This document shows positions 1 through 8,488 of a stretch of DNA of 46,668 nucleotides, one piece after another. The position numbers and the translations under genes were made by a program. Location of the stretch: the IMG/VR virus record IMGVR_UViG_3300032284_000155, positions 1 through 46,668 of that record. The stretch is one strand, 5' to 3'. Below the pieces are notes generated by a model. That model ran no database searches, was not told the origin of the DNA, and was given only the letters and a program-made list of their open reading frames with translations. Within the stretch, counting starts at the first letter, position 1. Each line of letters opens with the position of its first letter. Source of the stretch: a virus.

Positions 1-183
1 AAAACCTATGCCCGCATAGTTTTTATGCAAAGGTCTACCTTCTGGATGCTGACCGCCATGTGTATTGTAAGAAGTCTGAATCCACTCAGATGGGTCACCC
101 CAGTGACCAAGTGCCAATGTTTCTGCATCAATAACAATGACGTTATCGACTACTCCGTTTGTGATGTGTGCAAAATGTGCCAT
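1..183 (-). CDS. Phage virion-associated protein, 3' part outside window
   Basis: The visible 61 codons begin MAHFAHITNGVVDNVIVID and continue to NYAGIGF at the window edge, so the C-terminus is missing. The N-terminal pattern (MAHFA.I..G.V..V.V, followed by S.WI.TSYN and NYAGIG) matches, from memory, a short protein common near the tail and fibre genes of aquatic phages; its role is unknown to me. The start is set by a strong AAGGAG seven bases upstream of the ATG. It is the last visible gene of the minus-strand late operon, 10 bases after the glycine-rich gene. Confidence 0.75.
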   Translation of the reverse strand, partial: MAHFAHITNGVVDNVIVIDAETLALGHWGDPSEWIQTSYNTHGGQHPEGRPLHKNYAGIGF

Positions 184-193
184 TTTTTTCTCC

Positions 194-1075
194 TTAAAAA
201 GTAATAGAACCAGATGAAGTCCAAATGTAAATTTGATACCCATCAGAATAGTTTATCTGAGGGTTTCCTGTTGTGGAAGCAGGTGGACTTTGTGTTGAAG
301 GCCAACGAATAATTACAATACCAGAGCCACCAGCCGCACCAGCACCAGCTCCAGCACTTCCGCCTCCGCCTCCTGAGCCAGTATTTGCAATCGCAAAAGT
401 AGGATAGGGATTATTTACAACGCCCGTGTAGCAACCACCATTGCCACCACCAGCAACGCCTAAACCATACAAAGTGGAATTTACATTTCCAGCACCACCA
501 CCACCACCAGCATAAAAAACTCTTTGTCCCGTAATAGTTGAACAAGTTCCAGTTCCACCATTTCCACCAAACCCAACAGAACTGCTTGAATCAGTCCCAA
601 CAGAACCAGAACCACCACCACCGCCAGCAACATTATATGTACTGAAATTTGCGCCTAATCCACCTGCATAACCTTGACCTGATGTTCCTGCTCCACCTGC
701 ATTAGATGTTCCACCTTGATTTGTGCTACCTCCGCCGCCAGAGCCACCGCTAGTGGCACTTTGACCGCTATCAAATGCACCACCTCCGCCTCCACCAGTT
801 GAGGTAATTGAGGAAAATACGGAATTTGCTCCGCTACCACCTTTAGTTGATCCTGTTCCCGCTGTACCGCCAGCGCCGATTGTTATGGTTAAAGCAGAAC
901 CTGATGCAACAGTAAATCCTGCCGCAGTTAAAAGGCCACCCGCTCCGCCTCCGCCGCCAGCATTTCCTCCACCCCCACCCCCACCAGCAACAACCAAATA
1001 TTCAACAGTCGTAGGTGTACCAGACAATGGGTTGTATGTTGCTGAAAGAATTCCACCTAATAAAGATTGACTCAT
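194..1075 (-). CDS. Glycine-rich adhesin-like tail fibre protein (copy 3)
   Basis: A 293-residue protein with one glycine-rich domain. The N-terminal segment (GGILSATYN...TTVEYLVVAGGGG) is followed by many GGGGGAGG, GGSGGGG and GGGNGG blocks, then SGIVIIRWPS and a C-terminal strand motif GYQIYIWTSSGSITF. Such domains resemble the polyglycine-helix sandwich adhesins of T4-like phages (the Salmonella phage S16 gp38 type), where glycine helices carry variable receptor-binding loops. That role is inferred here. Its ATG overlaps the previous stop (ATGA), so translation is probably coupled. It is one of three adjacent paralogues carrying four domain copies. Confidence 0.8.
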   Translation of the reverse strand: MSQSLLGGILSATYNPLSGTPTTVEYLVVAGGGGGGGNAGGGGGAGGLLTAAGFTVASGSALTITIGAGGTAGTGSTKGGSGANSVFSSITSTGGGGGGAFDSGQSATSGGSGGGGSTNQGGTSNAGGAGTSGQGYAGGLGANFSTYNVAGGGGGSGSVGTDSSSSVGFGGNGGTGTCSTITGQRVFYAGGGGGAGNVNSTLYGLGVAGGGNGGCYTGVVNNPYPTFAIANTGSGGGGGSAGAGAGAAGGSGIVIIRWPSTQSPPASTTGNPQINYSDGYQIYIWTSSGSITF

Positions 1076-2808
1076 ATTGTGATACTTCCACTAGATGTAA
1101 ATGTGTAGATTGTTCTACCACCAGAAGTTGTTACAGTTGGAGAGCCAGTTGTTGATGATGCCGCAGTTGCTAGGCTGACAATTACAATGCCAGAACCTCC
1201 ATCGCCACCCCTAGCATAAACGGCTGATCCGCCATTACCACCTCCGCCGCCTCCTGTATTAACAGTGCCATCACTGTAAGCATAGCCCGTGCAACCACTT
1301 GCACCGCCACCTAAACCTCCAGCGCCTAATGAGGTTCCCGTATATGTACCACCGCCACCGCCACCAGCAAAATATGTAGCTGTTCCAGTAATTGAAGTTG
1401 ATAAACCGTTACCGCCATCACCGCCAGCGGAAGCTGTACCATTTGCACCTGCGACTCCCGCACCGCCACCTCCACCGCCGCCATAAGCGGTTGCGGCATA
1501 AAGACCGCTTCCACCATTATTTCCTTGCCCAGCAGTGCCTGTACCGCCTGCACCATTAACTGGCCCTGTTGTAGAACCACCACCGCCACCAGAGCCGCCG
1601 TTTGCTCCGGGAGTAGTAGCAGAAGTTGGGACGGGTTGAGCGCCGCCATGTCCACCGCCAATAGCAGTTAAAGAACCAAGGACTGAGTTATTTCCATCTG
1701 TGCCATTCCCACCCCCAGTGCCGCTACCACCTGCGCCAATTGTTACGGTATAAGTTCCAGAAGGCTGAATTATTAAACCTGTAAGCAATCCACCAGCACC
1801 GCCACCGCCACCACCTGTTTTTAAAGCCGGGCCGCAATTTCCACCACCAGAACCACCACCAGCAACCACTACATAATAAAGCGTTGGAATGATAGATGGA
1901 GTTGTAGGCGCTAAAGTTCCAGAAGATGTAAATGTGTGAATAACATAGCCATTAGCAATGTTAATAGTTCCACCAGTGTAATATTGCACAGAACCAGCAT
2001 AACGAACTATAACGATGCCTGAACCGCCTGTTGCTCCTGTACCAGACCATCCACCCCCACCTCCTCCTCCTGAGTTAGCAGATCCAGAAGTTCCAGAAGT
2101 ATTTGAAAAACCACTGTTTGAATTTCTACCGCCTGCTCCACCCCCACCTATACCACCAGAACCACCCAAAGGAGGAGTTCCACTAGAATCATAATGCCCA
2201 CCTGCACCACCACCTCCTGCATAAGCGGTAACAGTTCCACTAATAGCAGATGAAATTCCTGCTCCCCCATTACCACCAGTTGCGGAATAAATTCCTATCA
2301 ACCCTGCGGTTCCTGCTCCACCTCCGCCGCCACCAACATAGTTTGGATATGTAAAAGTCCCATTGGAGCCAGCATTACCTTGACCAAATGTTCCTTGACC
2401 ACCTGCGTTATTGCTATAACCACCACCGCCTCCAGAACCACCTGAATAGCCATTTTCAACATCACCATTTGTGGCAGTACCACCACTAGCACCGCCTCCA
2501 TTAGCAATTAAATTACCTGTACTTGCACCTGAAGATGTGGCTATTAAAACAGAATTGGCTCCATTAGTAGGAGTTGACCCAACAGAACCCCCTGCGCCAA
2601 CAGTTACATAATAAGAAGCTCCTTGAGTAATAGGCGTTAATCCTGATATAACTCCACCGCCTCCAGCTCCACCAAATCCAGCTCCTCCTCCGCCAGCAAC
2701 AACTAAATACTCCAGATATTTAGGCGAATTAGATGGACTACTGCCTGACCATGCGCCTTGTATAAGACCAAGAAGTTGGTTTTTGAGAGTGAAGAGTCCT
2801 GATGCCAT
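1072..2808 (-). CDS. Glycine-rich adhesin-like protein, two tandem domains (copy 2)
   Basis: A 578-residue protein made of two full glycine-rich domains. The first runs from about residue 30 (YLEYLVVAGGGG) to about 275 (GSGIVIVRYAG), followed by a link with VIHTFTSSGT. The second runs from about 310 (YYVVVAGGGSGGG) to the C-terminal FTSSGSITI. Each repeats the order YLVVAGGG, YTVTIGAGG, NSVLGSLTAIGGG, GGSGGGG, GTAGQG, AGGGGGG and GGSGIVIV seen in the flanking genes, so an internal duplication is clear. Probable receptor-binding or fibre-tip component, by analogy with polyglycine-sandwich adhesins. The stop overlaps the next start by 4 bases. Confidence 0.8.
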   Translation of the reverse strand: MASGLFTLKNQLLGLIQGAWSGSSPSNSPKYLEYLVVAGGGGAGFGGAGGGGVISGLTPITQGASYYVTVGAGGSVGSTPTNGANSVLIATSSGASTGNLIANGGGASGGTATNGDVENGYSGGSGGGGGYSNNAGGQGTFGQGNAGSNGTFTYPNYVGGGGGGAGTAGLIGIYSATGGNGGAGISSAISGTVTAYAGGGGAGGHYDSSGTPPLGGSGGIGGGGAGGRNSNSGFSNTSGTSGSANSGGGGGGGWSGTGATGGSGIVIVRYAGSVQYYTGGTINIANGYVIHTFTSSGTLAPTTPSIIPTLYYVVVAGGGSGGGNCGPALKTGGGGGGAGGLLTGLIIQPSGTYTVTIGAGGSGTGGGNGTDGNNSVLGSLTAIGGGHGGAQPVPTSATTPGANGGSGGGGGSTTGPVNGAGGTGTAGQGNNGGSGLYAATAYGGGGGGGAGVAGANGTASAGGDGGNGLSTSITGTATYFAGGGGGGTYTGTSLGAGGLGGGASGCTGYAYSDGTVNTGGGGGGNGGSAVYARGGDGGSGIVIVSLATAASSTTGSPTVTTSGGRTIYTFTSSGSITI

Positions 2809-2811
2809 AAT

Positions 2812-3684
2812 TTAAAACGTAATCGTTCCTGATGCGTTGAAGACATAGACGTTATATCCGCCCGCTTGATAATACGTGGGTGAGCCTGTTGTAGATGATG
2901 CTTGTGCTAGATAAGATGGGTATCTGATGACTACGATTCCAGAACCGCCAGCACCCCCTGCTTGAGTAGAAACACTATAATTTCCTAAACCACCACCGCC
3001 TCCGCCTGTATTTGCTATACCGGAATAACCATTTCCATTAGCATTACCATTACCGCCGCCAGCAACACCTAATCCAGCAACACCACCAGCAGTACCATTT
3101 GGATTTACTGTTCCACCTCCACCACCTCCAGCATATTGAATGGGAGAACCTGTAATCGATGAAACTAAACCTGCGCCGCCACCGCCAGAAATATAACCAC
3201 TTCCATTTAATCCTATAGAACCAGCACCGCCGCCCCCTCCAGCTGGATATGGTGAGCTAGTTGTTGAACAATTACCTCCAGAAAATCCTTGCCCAGAAGT
3301 TCCAGAACCACCTGTACTTAATGATCCATCACCAGCACCTCCACCACCAGAACCACCAGATTGACCATTTTTATAAGGCGATCCAGCATCTGTTACTCCT
3401 CCAAAACCACCGCCTATAGCAGTTATAGAACCAAAAACAGAATTACCACCATTTGTTGGGTTCGTGGAATTATTTCCACCTGAACCACCACCTCCAATAG
3501 TTACAGTAATGGATGATCCAAGTGTAACGGAATAACCTGTGGCAGTAAGTAGTCCACCTGCACCACCTCCACCAGATTCAGCACCACCACCTCCAGCAAC
3601 AACAAGATACTCTACCGTTGTTACAGGATAGTTCAGCCCATTGTATTGAGCAGATAGAACACCACCAATATGAGTCAAACTCAT
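2812..3684 (-). CDS. Glycine-rich adhesin-like tail fibre protein (copy 1)
   Basis: A 290-residue paralogue of the two genes that follow. It has the same N-terminal anchor (IGGVLSAQYN...TTVEYLVVAGGGG), the glycine-block core, SGIVVIRYPS, and the C-terminal YYQAGGYNVYVFNASGTITF. The conserved ends with variable glycine loops suggest the ends attach to the virion or trimerise, and the loops bind receptor; this is inference. It follows a 131-residue virion protein by 9 bases. The high glycine content makes long proline-rich antisense frames that are not genes. Confidence 0.8.
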   Translation of the reverse strand: MSLTHIGGVLSAQYNGLNYPVTTVEYLVVAGGGGAESGGGGAGGLLTATGYSVTLGSSITVTIGGGGSGGNNSTNPTNGGNSVFGSITAIGGGFGGVTDAGSPYKNGQSGGSGGGGAGDGSLSTGGSGTSGQGFSGGNCSTTSSPYPAGGGGGAGSIGLNGSGYISGGGGAGLVSSITGSPIQYAGGGGGGTVNPNGTAGGVAGLGVAGGGNGNANGNGYSGIANTGGGGGGLGNYSVSTQAGGAGGSGIVVIRYPSYLAQASSTTGSPTYYQAGGYNVYVFNASGTITF

Positions 3685-3693
3685 GGTCAGTCC

Positions 3694-4089
3694 TTATGAA
3701 ATCAATTCGTAGCTGATCGAATATGTAATTGCTGAACCTGTGCCTGATGTAATGGAAATACAAGTGTTTTCCATCAAATACAAAGCTGATGTTTTATCAA
3801 CAACAACCAATGACGCATTAGGTGGAACAGAAATCTGATAGGCAATTGGATAAGCTGTACCGCCTGATGGAGCAGAGCCTTGAGCTACTGCGCCGTTGGT
3901 GTAAATGCTTACAGTTGCCGTAGCCGCAGAACTTGTGACATTGGCTGCCACGATCTGGTTGACTTTAGCTACAGAGTTACTGGACGCTGCGTTGGTTAGC
4001 AATACAACTGCGGATGTACCGCTTGGTGTGTAGTATGTTGTGTTGCCATAGATGGTAGTGGAACTACCTGCGATATTAGGATTTGACAT
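3694..4089 (-). CDS. Small beta-rich virion protein
   Basis: A 131-residue protein rich in Ser, Thr, Ala and Val (SGTSAVVLLTNAASSN, VSVPPNASLVVVDKTS), with alternating hydrophobic strands and no catalytic motif. Composition and position between a fibre-like protein and the glycine-rich adhesins suggest a structural tail or fibre-associated subunit. I recognise no named family. It begins 9 bases after the preceding gene. Confidence 0.7.
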   Translation of the reverse strand: MSNPNIAGSSTTIYGNTTYYTPSGTSAVVLLTNAASSNSVAKVNQIVAANVTSSAATATVSIYTNGAVAQGSAPSGGTAYPIAYQISVPPNASLVVVDKTSALYLMENTCISITSGTGSAITYSISYELIS

Positions 4090-4098
4090 GTTGTTTCC

Positions 4099-4917
4099 TT
4101 ATAGACCAAAGACGAGGGCCATAGCAACTGCTTGACCACGAGTTGCACCAGAAGAGGCGGGAGCTTGCCATGTAGGGGCTGCCCCAGAATTTGCCGTTAA
4201 AACATACCCAGGCGTACCAGCCGCAGTCGTTGCCAATGCTCCAGTTGTCGAAGCATATGTTACGCCCCATTGTGTAAACGCACTGGTCTGACCTGTACCG
4301 CCGTAGTTATAAGCAATAGGAGATGTGGTCGTAACCGTGGTAAAAGCACCTGTGCTTGGAGTTGTTGCTCCTACTGTACCGTTTAAAGCGCCAGCAAATT
4401 TGGTGGCTGATAGAGATGTGCCATCCCATGTCAAAGCTGAAGAAGCTCCGAATGCGCCAGAGCTATTGAACTGAACCTGAGTGTTAGAGCCAGCGGCTGA
4501 TCCACCGCCTACGTTGACATAATTTGTACCATCCCAAGCCACAATAGCTCTTGTACCTGCTGGGACTGTTACTCCTGTACCTGTCGCCGCTTTAACAATA
4601 ATTGACTGAGTACTTGTGGTATTGTTAATCACCACATAAGTTTTGGATGTTGATGGGACTGTAATTGTCCTAGTGGCTGTACCGCCCGCAGTCCAAAGAA
4701 GAATAGCGTATTGCGAACTGTTGGCTGTTAAACCTGTGCTACTTGCGCTACCTGTGGTCAGGGATAAGGTAATGTCAGCATCCGCAGATATGGTTTGTGT
4801 ACCTGCTACCGCTACGTCAACAATCTGTGAAATAGCATTATTAACCGTATCTCCCCAAGTACCCGAAAGGGTTCCCGTGGTTGGTAAGGTTAAACCTATT
4901 AGCGATGTATTTGCCAT
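4099..4917 (-). CDS. Tail fibre-type structural protein
   Basis: A 272-residue protein opening MANTSLIGLTLPTTGTLSGTWGDTVNNAI, an N-terminal signature of phage fibre or virion-surface proteins that I recall from many aquatic phages. The middle has beta-repeat text (NTQVQFNSSGAFGASSALTWDGTSLSATKF) typical of repetitive phage tail fibres, and GTIGATTPSTGAF-like and NYGGTGQTS motifs follow near residues 180-215. The C-terminus ends RGQAVAMALVFGL. These are trimeric fibre features; receptor specificity cannot be read. The gene is preceded by AGGAGATTTTAA. Confidence 0.75.
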   Translation of the reverse strand: MANTSLIGLTLPTTGTLSGTWGDTVNNAISQIVDVAVAGTQTISADADITLSLTTGSASSTGLTANSSQYAILLWTAGGTATRTITVPSTSKTYVVINNTTSTQSIIVKAATGTGVTVPAGTRAIVAWDGTNYVNVGGGSAAGSNTQVQFNSSGAFGASSALTWDGTSLSATKFAGALNGTVGATTPSTGAFTTVTTTSPIAYNYGGTGQTSAFTQWGVTYASTTGALATTAAGTPGYVLTANSGAAPTWQAPASSGATRGQAVAMALVFGL

Positions 4918-4927
4918 TTAAAATCTC

Positions 4928-5947
4928 CTAAGATGTAGGAATAGTTGTCCAATTTGCGGTTTCTGAATTATCTATCAAAGCCCAGTTTGCTGTCTGTGGG
5001 TTATTGATATTTTGCCATGAAGGAGTCTGATTGTCATCAATTAATTCCCACAAAAATCTACCATTATCTGTTTCCGTTATTGCCATTGTTTCAGTACGTC
5101 TTACTGGATACCGGGTTGCTGGAACCTCAGTTTCTGTGATGGCAACAATTTCATTTACAAAATCTGTGTAATACGTTCCAACCGTTTCAGAATCAGCTAT
5201 CGCCATGCTTTCAATGATCGTCATGATCAATGTAGCAAGCTGGCTATCAGCTATGGCTATGCTCTCAGTAATACTACCTAAGAACGTTGCTACTGCCGAT
5301 TCAACCGATACTATCGGGTTTGTTTCGGTTATAGACGCAACAAACGCAACTTGACCTGATTCTGTTTCTGTTGCCGCTGCTGTTTCTGTAACCGTCTCAT
5401 GATATGCAGTCTGTGCCGATTCCGTTTCTGTTAATGCTACCGTTTCAGTTACCGATCTAGCAAAAGTGGCTGCTACTGTCTCGCTCTCGCTTGCCGCCGC
5501 CGTCTCAGTCCTAGATACCGCAAATGTAGCCGCAACTGCTTCCGTAGAAGTTATTGGGTTTGTCTCGGTAACACTAGCAGCAAACGCCGATGCTGCTGTT
5601 TCCAACTCAGTAATTGCCGAGCTATCACTTACGCTTGCCGTATATCCAGTCTGAGCCGTCTCAGTTTCTGTTAATGCCGCTGTTTCTGTAACCGATCCAC
5701 TAAATGCCGTTATCGCTGATTCAGTATCCGCTATCGCCGCAGTCTCAGTTATTGACGCATTCGCCGTAAACTGAACCACCTGTGTCTCAAACATGGGAAC
5801 CGTACCGCCCCAAGGATCAGCTCCCCAAGCGTCAGCCCCCCAAGCCGTAGCTGGGGTCAAATACTCGGTAACGCTTACATCGTATTGGGTGATTCCACCC
5901 CAACCTAAGTCGCCCCAAGCATTATCGCCCCATGCGGCTCCTGCCAT
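4928..5947 (-). CDS. Repeat-built virion protein with about twelve 20-residue SVTET repeats
   Basis: The 339-residue protein has three parts. Residues 1-50 carry Trp-Gly repeats (AWGDNAWGD, AWGADAWGADPWGG). About residues 58-295 are roughly twelve tandem units of about 20 residues, consensus S(V/I)TETAA(I/L)TETE(S/T)AxxxFxA, rich in Thr, Glu and Ala. The C-terminus has repeats QTPSW, QTANW and ETANW spaced about 13 residues apart. The regularity suggests a beta-solenoid or extended fibre. The WG and NW repeats recall small phage tail-associated proteins of unknown function. No enzyme motif is visible. It follows the 186-residue structural gene by 2 bases. Confidence 0.75.
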   Translation of the reverse strand: MAGAAWGDNAWGDLGWGGITQYDVSVTEYLTPATAWGADAWGADPWGGTVPMFETQVVQFTANASITETAAIADTESAITAFSGSVTETAALTETETAQTGYTASVSDSSAITELETAASAFAASVTETNPITSTEAVAATFAVSRTETAAASESETVAATFARSVTETVALTETESAQTAYHETVTETAAATETESGQVAFVASITETNPIVSVESAVATFLGSITESIAIADSQLATLIMTIIESMAIADSETVGTYYTDFVNEIVAITETEVPATRYPVRRTETMAITETDNGRFLWELIDDNQTPSWQNINNPQTANWALIDNSETANWTTIPTS

Positions 5948-5949
5948 GA

Positions 5950-6510
5950 TTAGGTCAATGTAGCAGTGTAAGTTACAGCAATAGTGTCACCATTCACAAC
6001 TGATTTGGAGCTAGAGAAATCTCCAGCAGAGAACAAAGTTCCAGTTGTGCTGTCTTTTGTTGAACTTCCACCAATGTTAATAAAGCATCCTGCTACAGTT
6101 CCAGTACTTGTAATGGTAAAAGAAACAGCAGATGAAGTTGTCTTTGAACCAGAAGATGCTGCGCTGAATGAAGGTGTAGGACGATTGCCTGAATATGTAG
6201 GAGCATTAGCCAAACCTACTTCCAACCAGCCAGCGTGGGAAGCCTGAGTGTCAGTCACTGCGGCAGTCCCTGTACCTTTTAACCCCATAACTACTGCGCC
6301 TGCGGCAGAGTTTCCAAGGATTGTATCCAAAGTAGCGTTCTTACCAACTGTGGTTACAAGATTCTCAATCTCGTCAGTCCATTTGACAGAACCATCTGCA
6401 CCATAGCAAATGGCTGTGTAATGCCCATCAATAGACAAAGTATCGTTAGGCTGTGTGTTGTAGCTGGTAGCAGCTCCAATCGTTTCTGTTGCGATGATTT
6501 TATCGTTCAT
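5950..6510 (-). CDS. Phage structural protein, conserved, unknown role
   Basis: A 186-residue protein with an N-terminal ATETIGAATSYNTQPNDTLSI, a central ENLVTTVGKNATLDTILG, then MGLKGTG and ASHAGWLEVG, and a C-terminal beta-rich half ending VVNGDTIAVTYTATLT. I recall this pattern (NLVTTVGKN..LD, ASHAGW.E, VV.GDT..VTY) from conserved tail-region proteins of many phages, without an assigned function. Its position between connector-type genes and fibre genes supports a tail or virion location. Confidence 0.75.
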   Translation of the reverse strand: MNDKIIATETIGAATSYNTQPNDTLSIDGHYTAICYGADGSVKWTDEIENLVTTVGKNATLDTILGNSAAGAVVMGLKGTGTAAVTDTQASHAGWLEVGLANAPTYSGNRPTPSFSAASSGSKTTSSAVSFTITSTGTVAGCFINIGGSSTKDSTTGTLFSAGDFSSSKSVVNGDTIAVTYTATLT

Positions 6511-6518
6511 GTTTGCTC

Positions 6519-6935
6519 CTAATTAGAACTGCGGATTAGCGCCGTAGTGTACGTGTTTGACGGCATTGTAATGGTGAAACCTGTTTCTGTTTTATCTGAT
6601 CCAAAATCCAAAACAAAAATAGATTTGTCCCCTTTGGAATGGTTGTAGAACAGTGCGCAACGGGCAGTAAAATTTGAACCTGCCCAAACCACATTATTAA
6701 AATTAACATAGGCCGTATAGCCGTACGTGTTAATTGTTGTTCCAGTTACGATCTGACCACCTGCTGTATAACCAGTACCAGTAATTTCATTAGTAGAGGT
6801 ATATATAGTTGTAGCTGCATTTAGATCGGCAAGCCCTGTATAAAGCGCTACTTTAATTGTGTCGGACAAAAGGTTATGTACCCCTTGATAAAGCTCTGCT
6901 TTAAATGATGTGGTTTGTGTTTGAACAATAGCCAT
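6519..6935 (-). CDS. Conserved tail-region structural protein
   Basis: A 138-residue protein: MAIVQTQTTSFKAELYQGVHNLLSDTIKVALYTG, then NEITGTGYTAGGQ, and YVNFNNVVWAGSNFTARCALFYN. The SDTIKVALYT and ARCALFYN segments are, from memory, hallmarks of a widespread phage virion protein of unknown function. It shares one base with the neighbouring 227-residue gene (stop and start touch at 6935), consistent with tight co-expression. Confidence 0.8.
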   Translation of the reverse strand: MAIVQTQTTSFKAELYQGVHNLLSDTIKVALYTGLADLNAATTIYTSTNEITGTGYTAGGQIVTGTTINTYGYTAYVNFNNVVWAGSNFTARCALFYNHSKGDKSIFVLDFGSDKTETGFTITMPSNTYTTALIRSSN

Positions 6936-7618
6936 CAGGTCACCTTCTGTCTGTATTGACCTGAACGATAAGCATCTTGACGTTCCATACCATCACCCAG
7001 ACGTTTAGCCAATGCAAGTGCTTCATTATATTTTTGCCCATATAAAGTCACCATATCAGCTTCACCTTTCATAAAGGTATAAGCCTCAACCAAAGAGCCA
7101 TAAAGAAGCACGGTATCAAAGTTGTCACCAAGCCAAGAAGTACCAGACGGGTTGTTAGTGGTATCGGAAATTGACACTGGATAATAATAATAGTGCAACT
7201 CAGCGTAATAATTAGCGTCAGGAGTGGGGCCAAGAATGAAAGATAGTTCATTGCTAATCGTACCTCCTGTAACGGACGGCCCGAACAAAGCATAATACTT
7301 TGGCGTTCCATAAGACGTAGGATTAGGATATGCCTCTCGCATATAGTTCACATCTTTGTTTAACAAATAGATGTAATCTCCACCTGCTTGAGGGTATATG
7401 GCTAATGAATATGGAGCAAGGAAATCTGGGGGTGTTGCTAAATATTGGTTCTGATAGCTAACAACACCTGTCATGTTTTTACGCAATGAAGGAAATTGAA
7501 CCGTGTTATATATACGCTGCTCTGCTTGTTCAACAAAAACAGGAATATCTGCTACGAAAGTTGTTTCGTAGTTCTGCGTGTAGTCCTGAATCAGTTGCTT
7601 GAGCTGCGTATAGTTCAT
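6935..7618 (-). CDS. Head-tail adaptor-type protein
   Basis: A 227-residue protein beginning MNYTQLKQLIQDYTQNYETTFVADIPVFVEQAEQRIYNTVQFPSLR. This N-terminal helical pattern (L...I.DY..N.E..F...IP.F+..AE.RI...VQ.P.LR) is what I know from phage adaptor proteins of SU10- and P22-type necks, which sit below the portal. The C-terminal half (GDNFDTVLLYGSLVEAYTFMKGEADMVTLYGQKYNEAL) is the conserved helical end. Assignment is by pattern memory only. The start overlaps the preceding stop as ATGA. Confidence 0.7.
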   Translation of the reverse strand: MNYTQLKQLIQDYTQNYETTFVADIPVFVEQAEQRIYNTVQFPSLRKNMTGVVSYQNQYLATPPDFLAPYSLAIYPQAGGDYIYLLNKDVNYMREAYPNPTSYGTPKYYALFGPSVTGGTISNELSFILGPTPDANYYAELHYYYYPVSISDTTNNPSGTSWLGDNFDTVLLYGSLVEAYTFMKGEADMVTLYGQKYNEALALAKRLGDGMERQDAYRSGQYRQKVT

Positions 7619-7896
7619 GCCATTGGGCCTCTCGCCATCACGCCTTTAGTCGCAGCACCCGTACCACGAATTTTGATACCAGACGTTTTAGGCCCAGCGG
7701 TAATATTACCCAAGCTTACACGACGTGCGGGCATACCACCGGGCGTAGACTCGTTGGCTTTCATGGTATTGGGGTCTGTTGCGTAATGCACAGCTTCTTG
7801 TCCAGAAGTGGATTTGCCTGTCATTGTATGGGGTTCAGCGTAAACAGAAGCACTGCCTACTTCTTTGCCACCTACTTTTTTACTAAATTTAGCCAT
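7615..7896 (-). CDS. Small basic late protein
   Basis: A 93-residue protein, MAKFSKKVGGKEVGSASVYAEPHTMTGK, ending RGTGAATKGVMARGPMA. The start is chosen at the ATG preceded by GAGGTGG; a longer in-frame start 57 bases upstream lacks an SD. Rich in Gly, Lys, Thr and Ala, with no recognised domain. Its stop overlaps the adaptor gene start as ATGA. It belongs to a run of small basic proteins between the virion and connector genes. Confidence 0.65.
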   Translation of the reverse strand: MAKFSKKVGGKEVGSASVYAEPHTMTGKSTSGQEAVHYATDPNTMKANESTPGGMPARRVSLGNITAGPKTSGIKIRGTGAATKGVMARGPMA

Positions 7897-7897
7897 A

Positions 7898-8095
7898 TTA
7901 ACCACCTCTTCCTGTATGGCGTTGATTAGCAACTTTAGCCAAATTACGACCAAGCTGACGCATTTGCATATTGGTTTTGCCGCCTTTAGCCAACTTTAAA
8001 GTTGTGCCTTTACCGCCTTTATGCTCTTGCTTGTCGTGCTGTTTAAAAGCTTTTTTAATAAGAGCTTTGTCTTGTTTGATGTCTTCTTTATCCAT
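7898..8095 (-). CDS. Small basic late protein with AKGGK motif
   Basis: A 65-residue lysine-rich protein, MDKEDIKQDKALIKKAFKQ, then HKGGKGTTLKLAKGGKTNMQMRQLGRNLAKVANQRHTGRGG. The charge pattern suggests binding to nucleic acid or to acidic virion surfaces, but this is inference. LAKGGK recurs in related form (FAKGGK, MSKGG) in other small genes of the same operon. The ATG at 8095 is preferred because sequence further upstream encodes part of the previous gene in another frame. Confidence 0.6.
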   Translation of the reverse strand: MDKEDIKQDKALIKKAFKQHDKQEHKGGKGTTLKLAKGGKTNMQMRQLGRNLAKVANQRHTGRGG

Positions 8096-8097
8096 GA

Positions 8098-8487
8098 TTA
8101 ACTCCCTGTAATTGTGACTGTACCTACACTTGTTGTTGCCACCAAATAATTGGGTGTCAACCCTACGGCATTTGCTGATGCCCCACCAACAGGATTCCAG
8201 CCCCATTGAATATCTCTTGATCCACCAGAAGGAAACCCATTCACATCCAATCCTGAAGCAACATAGCTGGTATCGGGGCGAGGCTCTCGAACCGCTTGTG
8301 GATCAAAAACAGGATACAACCCCAAAGATAATTGAGGTTGGTCAGGTTCCCAACATTCTTGACATACCTTAATACTAACTTGCTTTACCTTAATGGTCAA
8401 CTTGCGAAGTTCTTTAAGCATGTAGCGTTGACCACAACGGTCACATTCCGCTATCGCCCATTTACCCGATGCAAATTTGGTTGCCAT
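8098..8487 (-). CDS. Late protein with N-terminal zinc-ribbon-like cysteines
   Basis: A 129-residue protein starting MATKFASGKWAIAECDRCGQRYML, with CxxC at about residues 15-18 and a second CxxC (VCQECW) about 25 residues later, a plausible zinc ribbon. A Gly/Pro/Thr-rich C-terminal half follows (GWNPVGGASANAVGLTPNYLVATTSVGTVTITGS). The start at 8487 is chosen over 8514, which lacks an SD; neither has a strong one, so coupling to the upstream gene, whose stop lies 1 base away, is likely. The pattern occurs, from memory, near neck genes of other phages; function unknown. Confidence 0.65.
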   Translation of the reverse strand: MATKFASGKWAIAECDRCGQRYMLKELRKLTIKVKQVSIKVCQECWEPDQPQLSLGLYPVFDPQAVREPRPDTSYVASGLDVNGFPSGGSRDIQWGWNPVGGASANAVGLTPNYLVATTSVGTVTITGS

Positions 8488-8488
8488 G

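Noticed and set aside
885-1486. Plus-strand proline-rich frames opposite the glycine-rich genes
   Set aside because: They are antisense mirrors of Gly codons (GGN/CCN), have no SD and match no protein type.
3578-4270. Cys/Trp-rich minus-strand frames around 3578-3763 and 4076-4270
   Set aside because: They are +1 shadows of the structural genes with unnatural composition and no SD.
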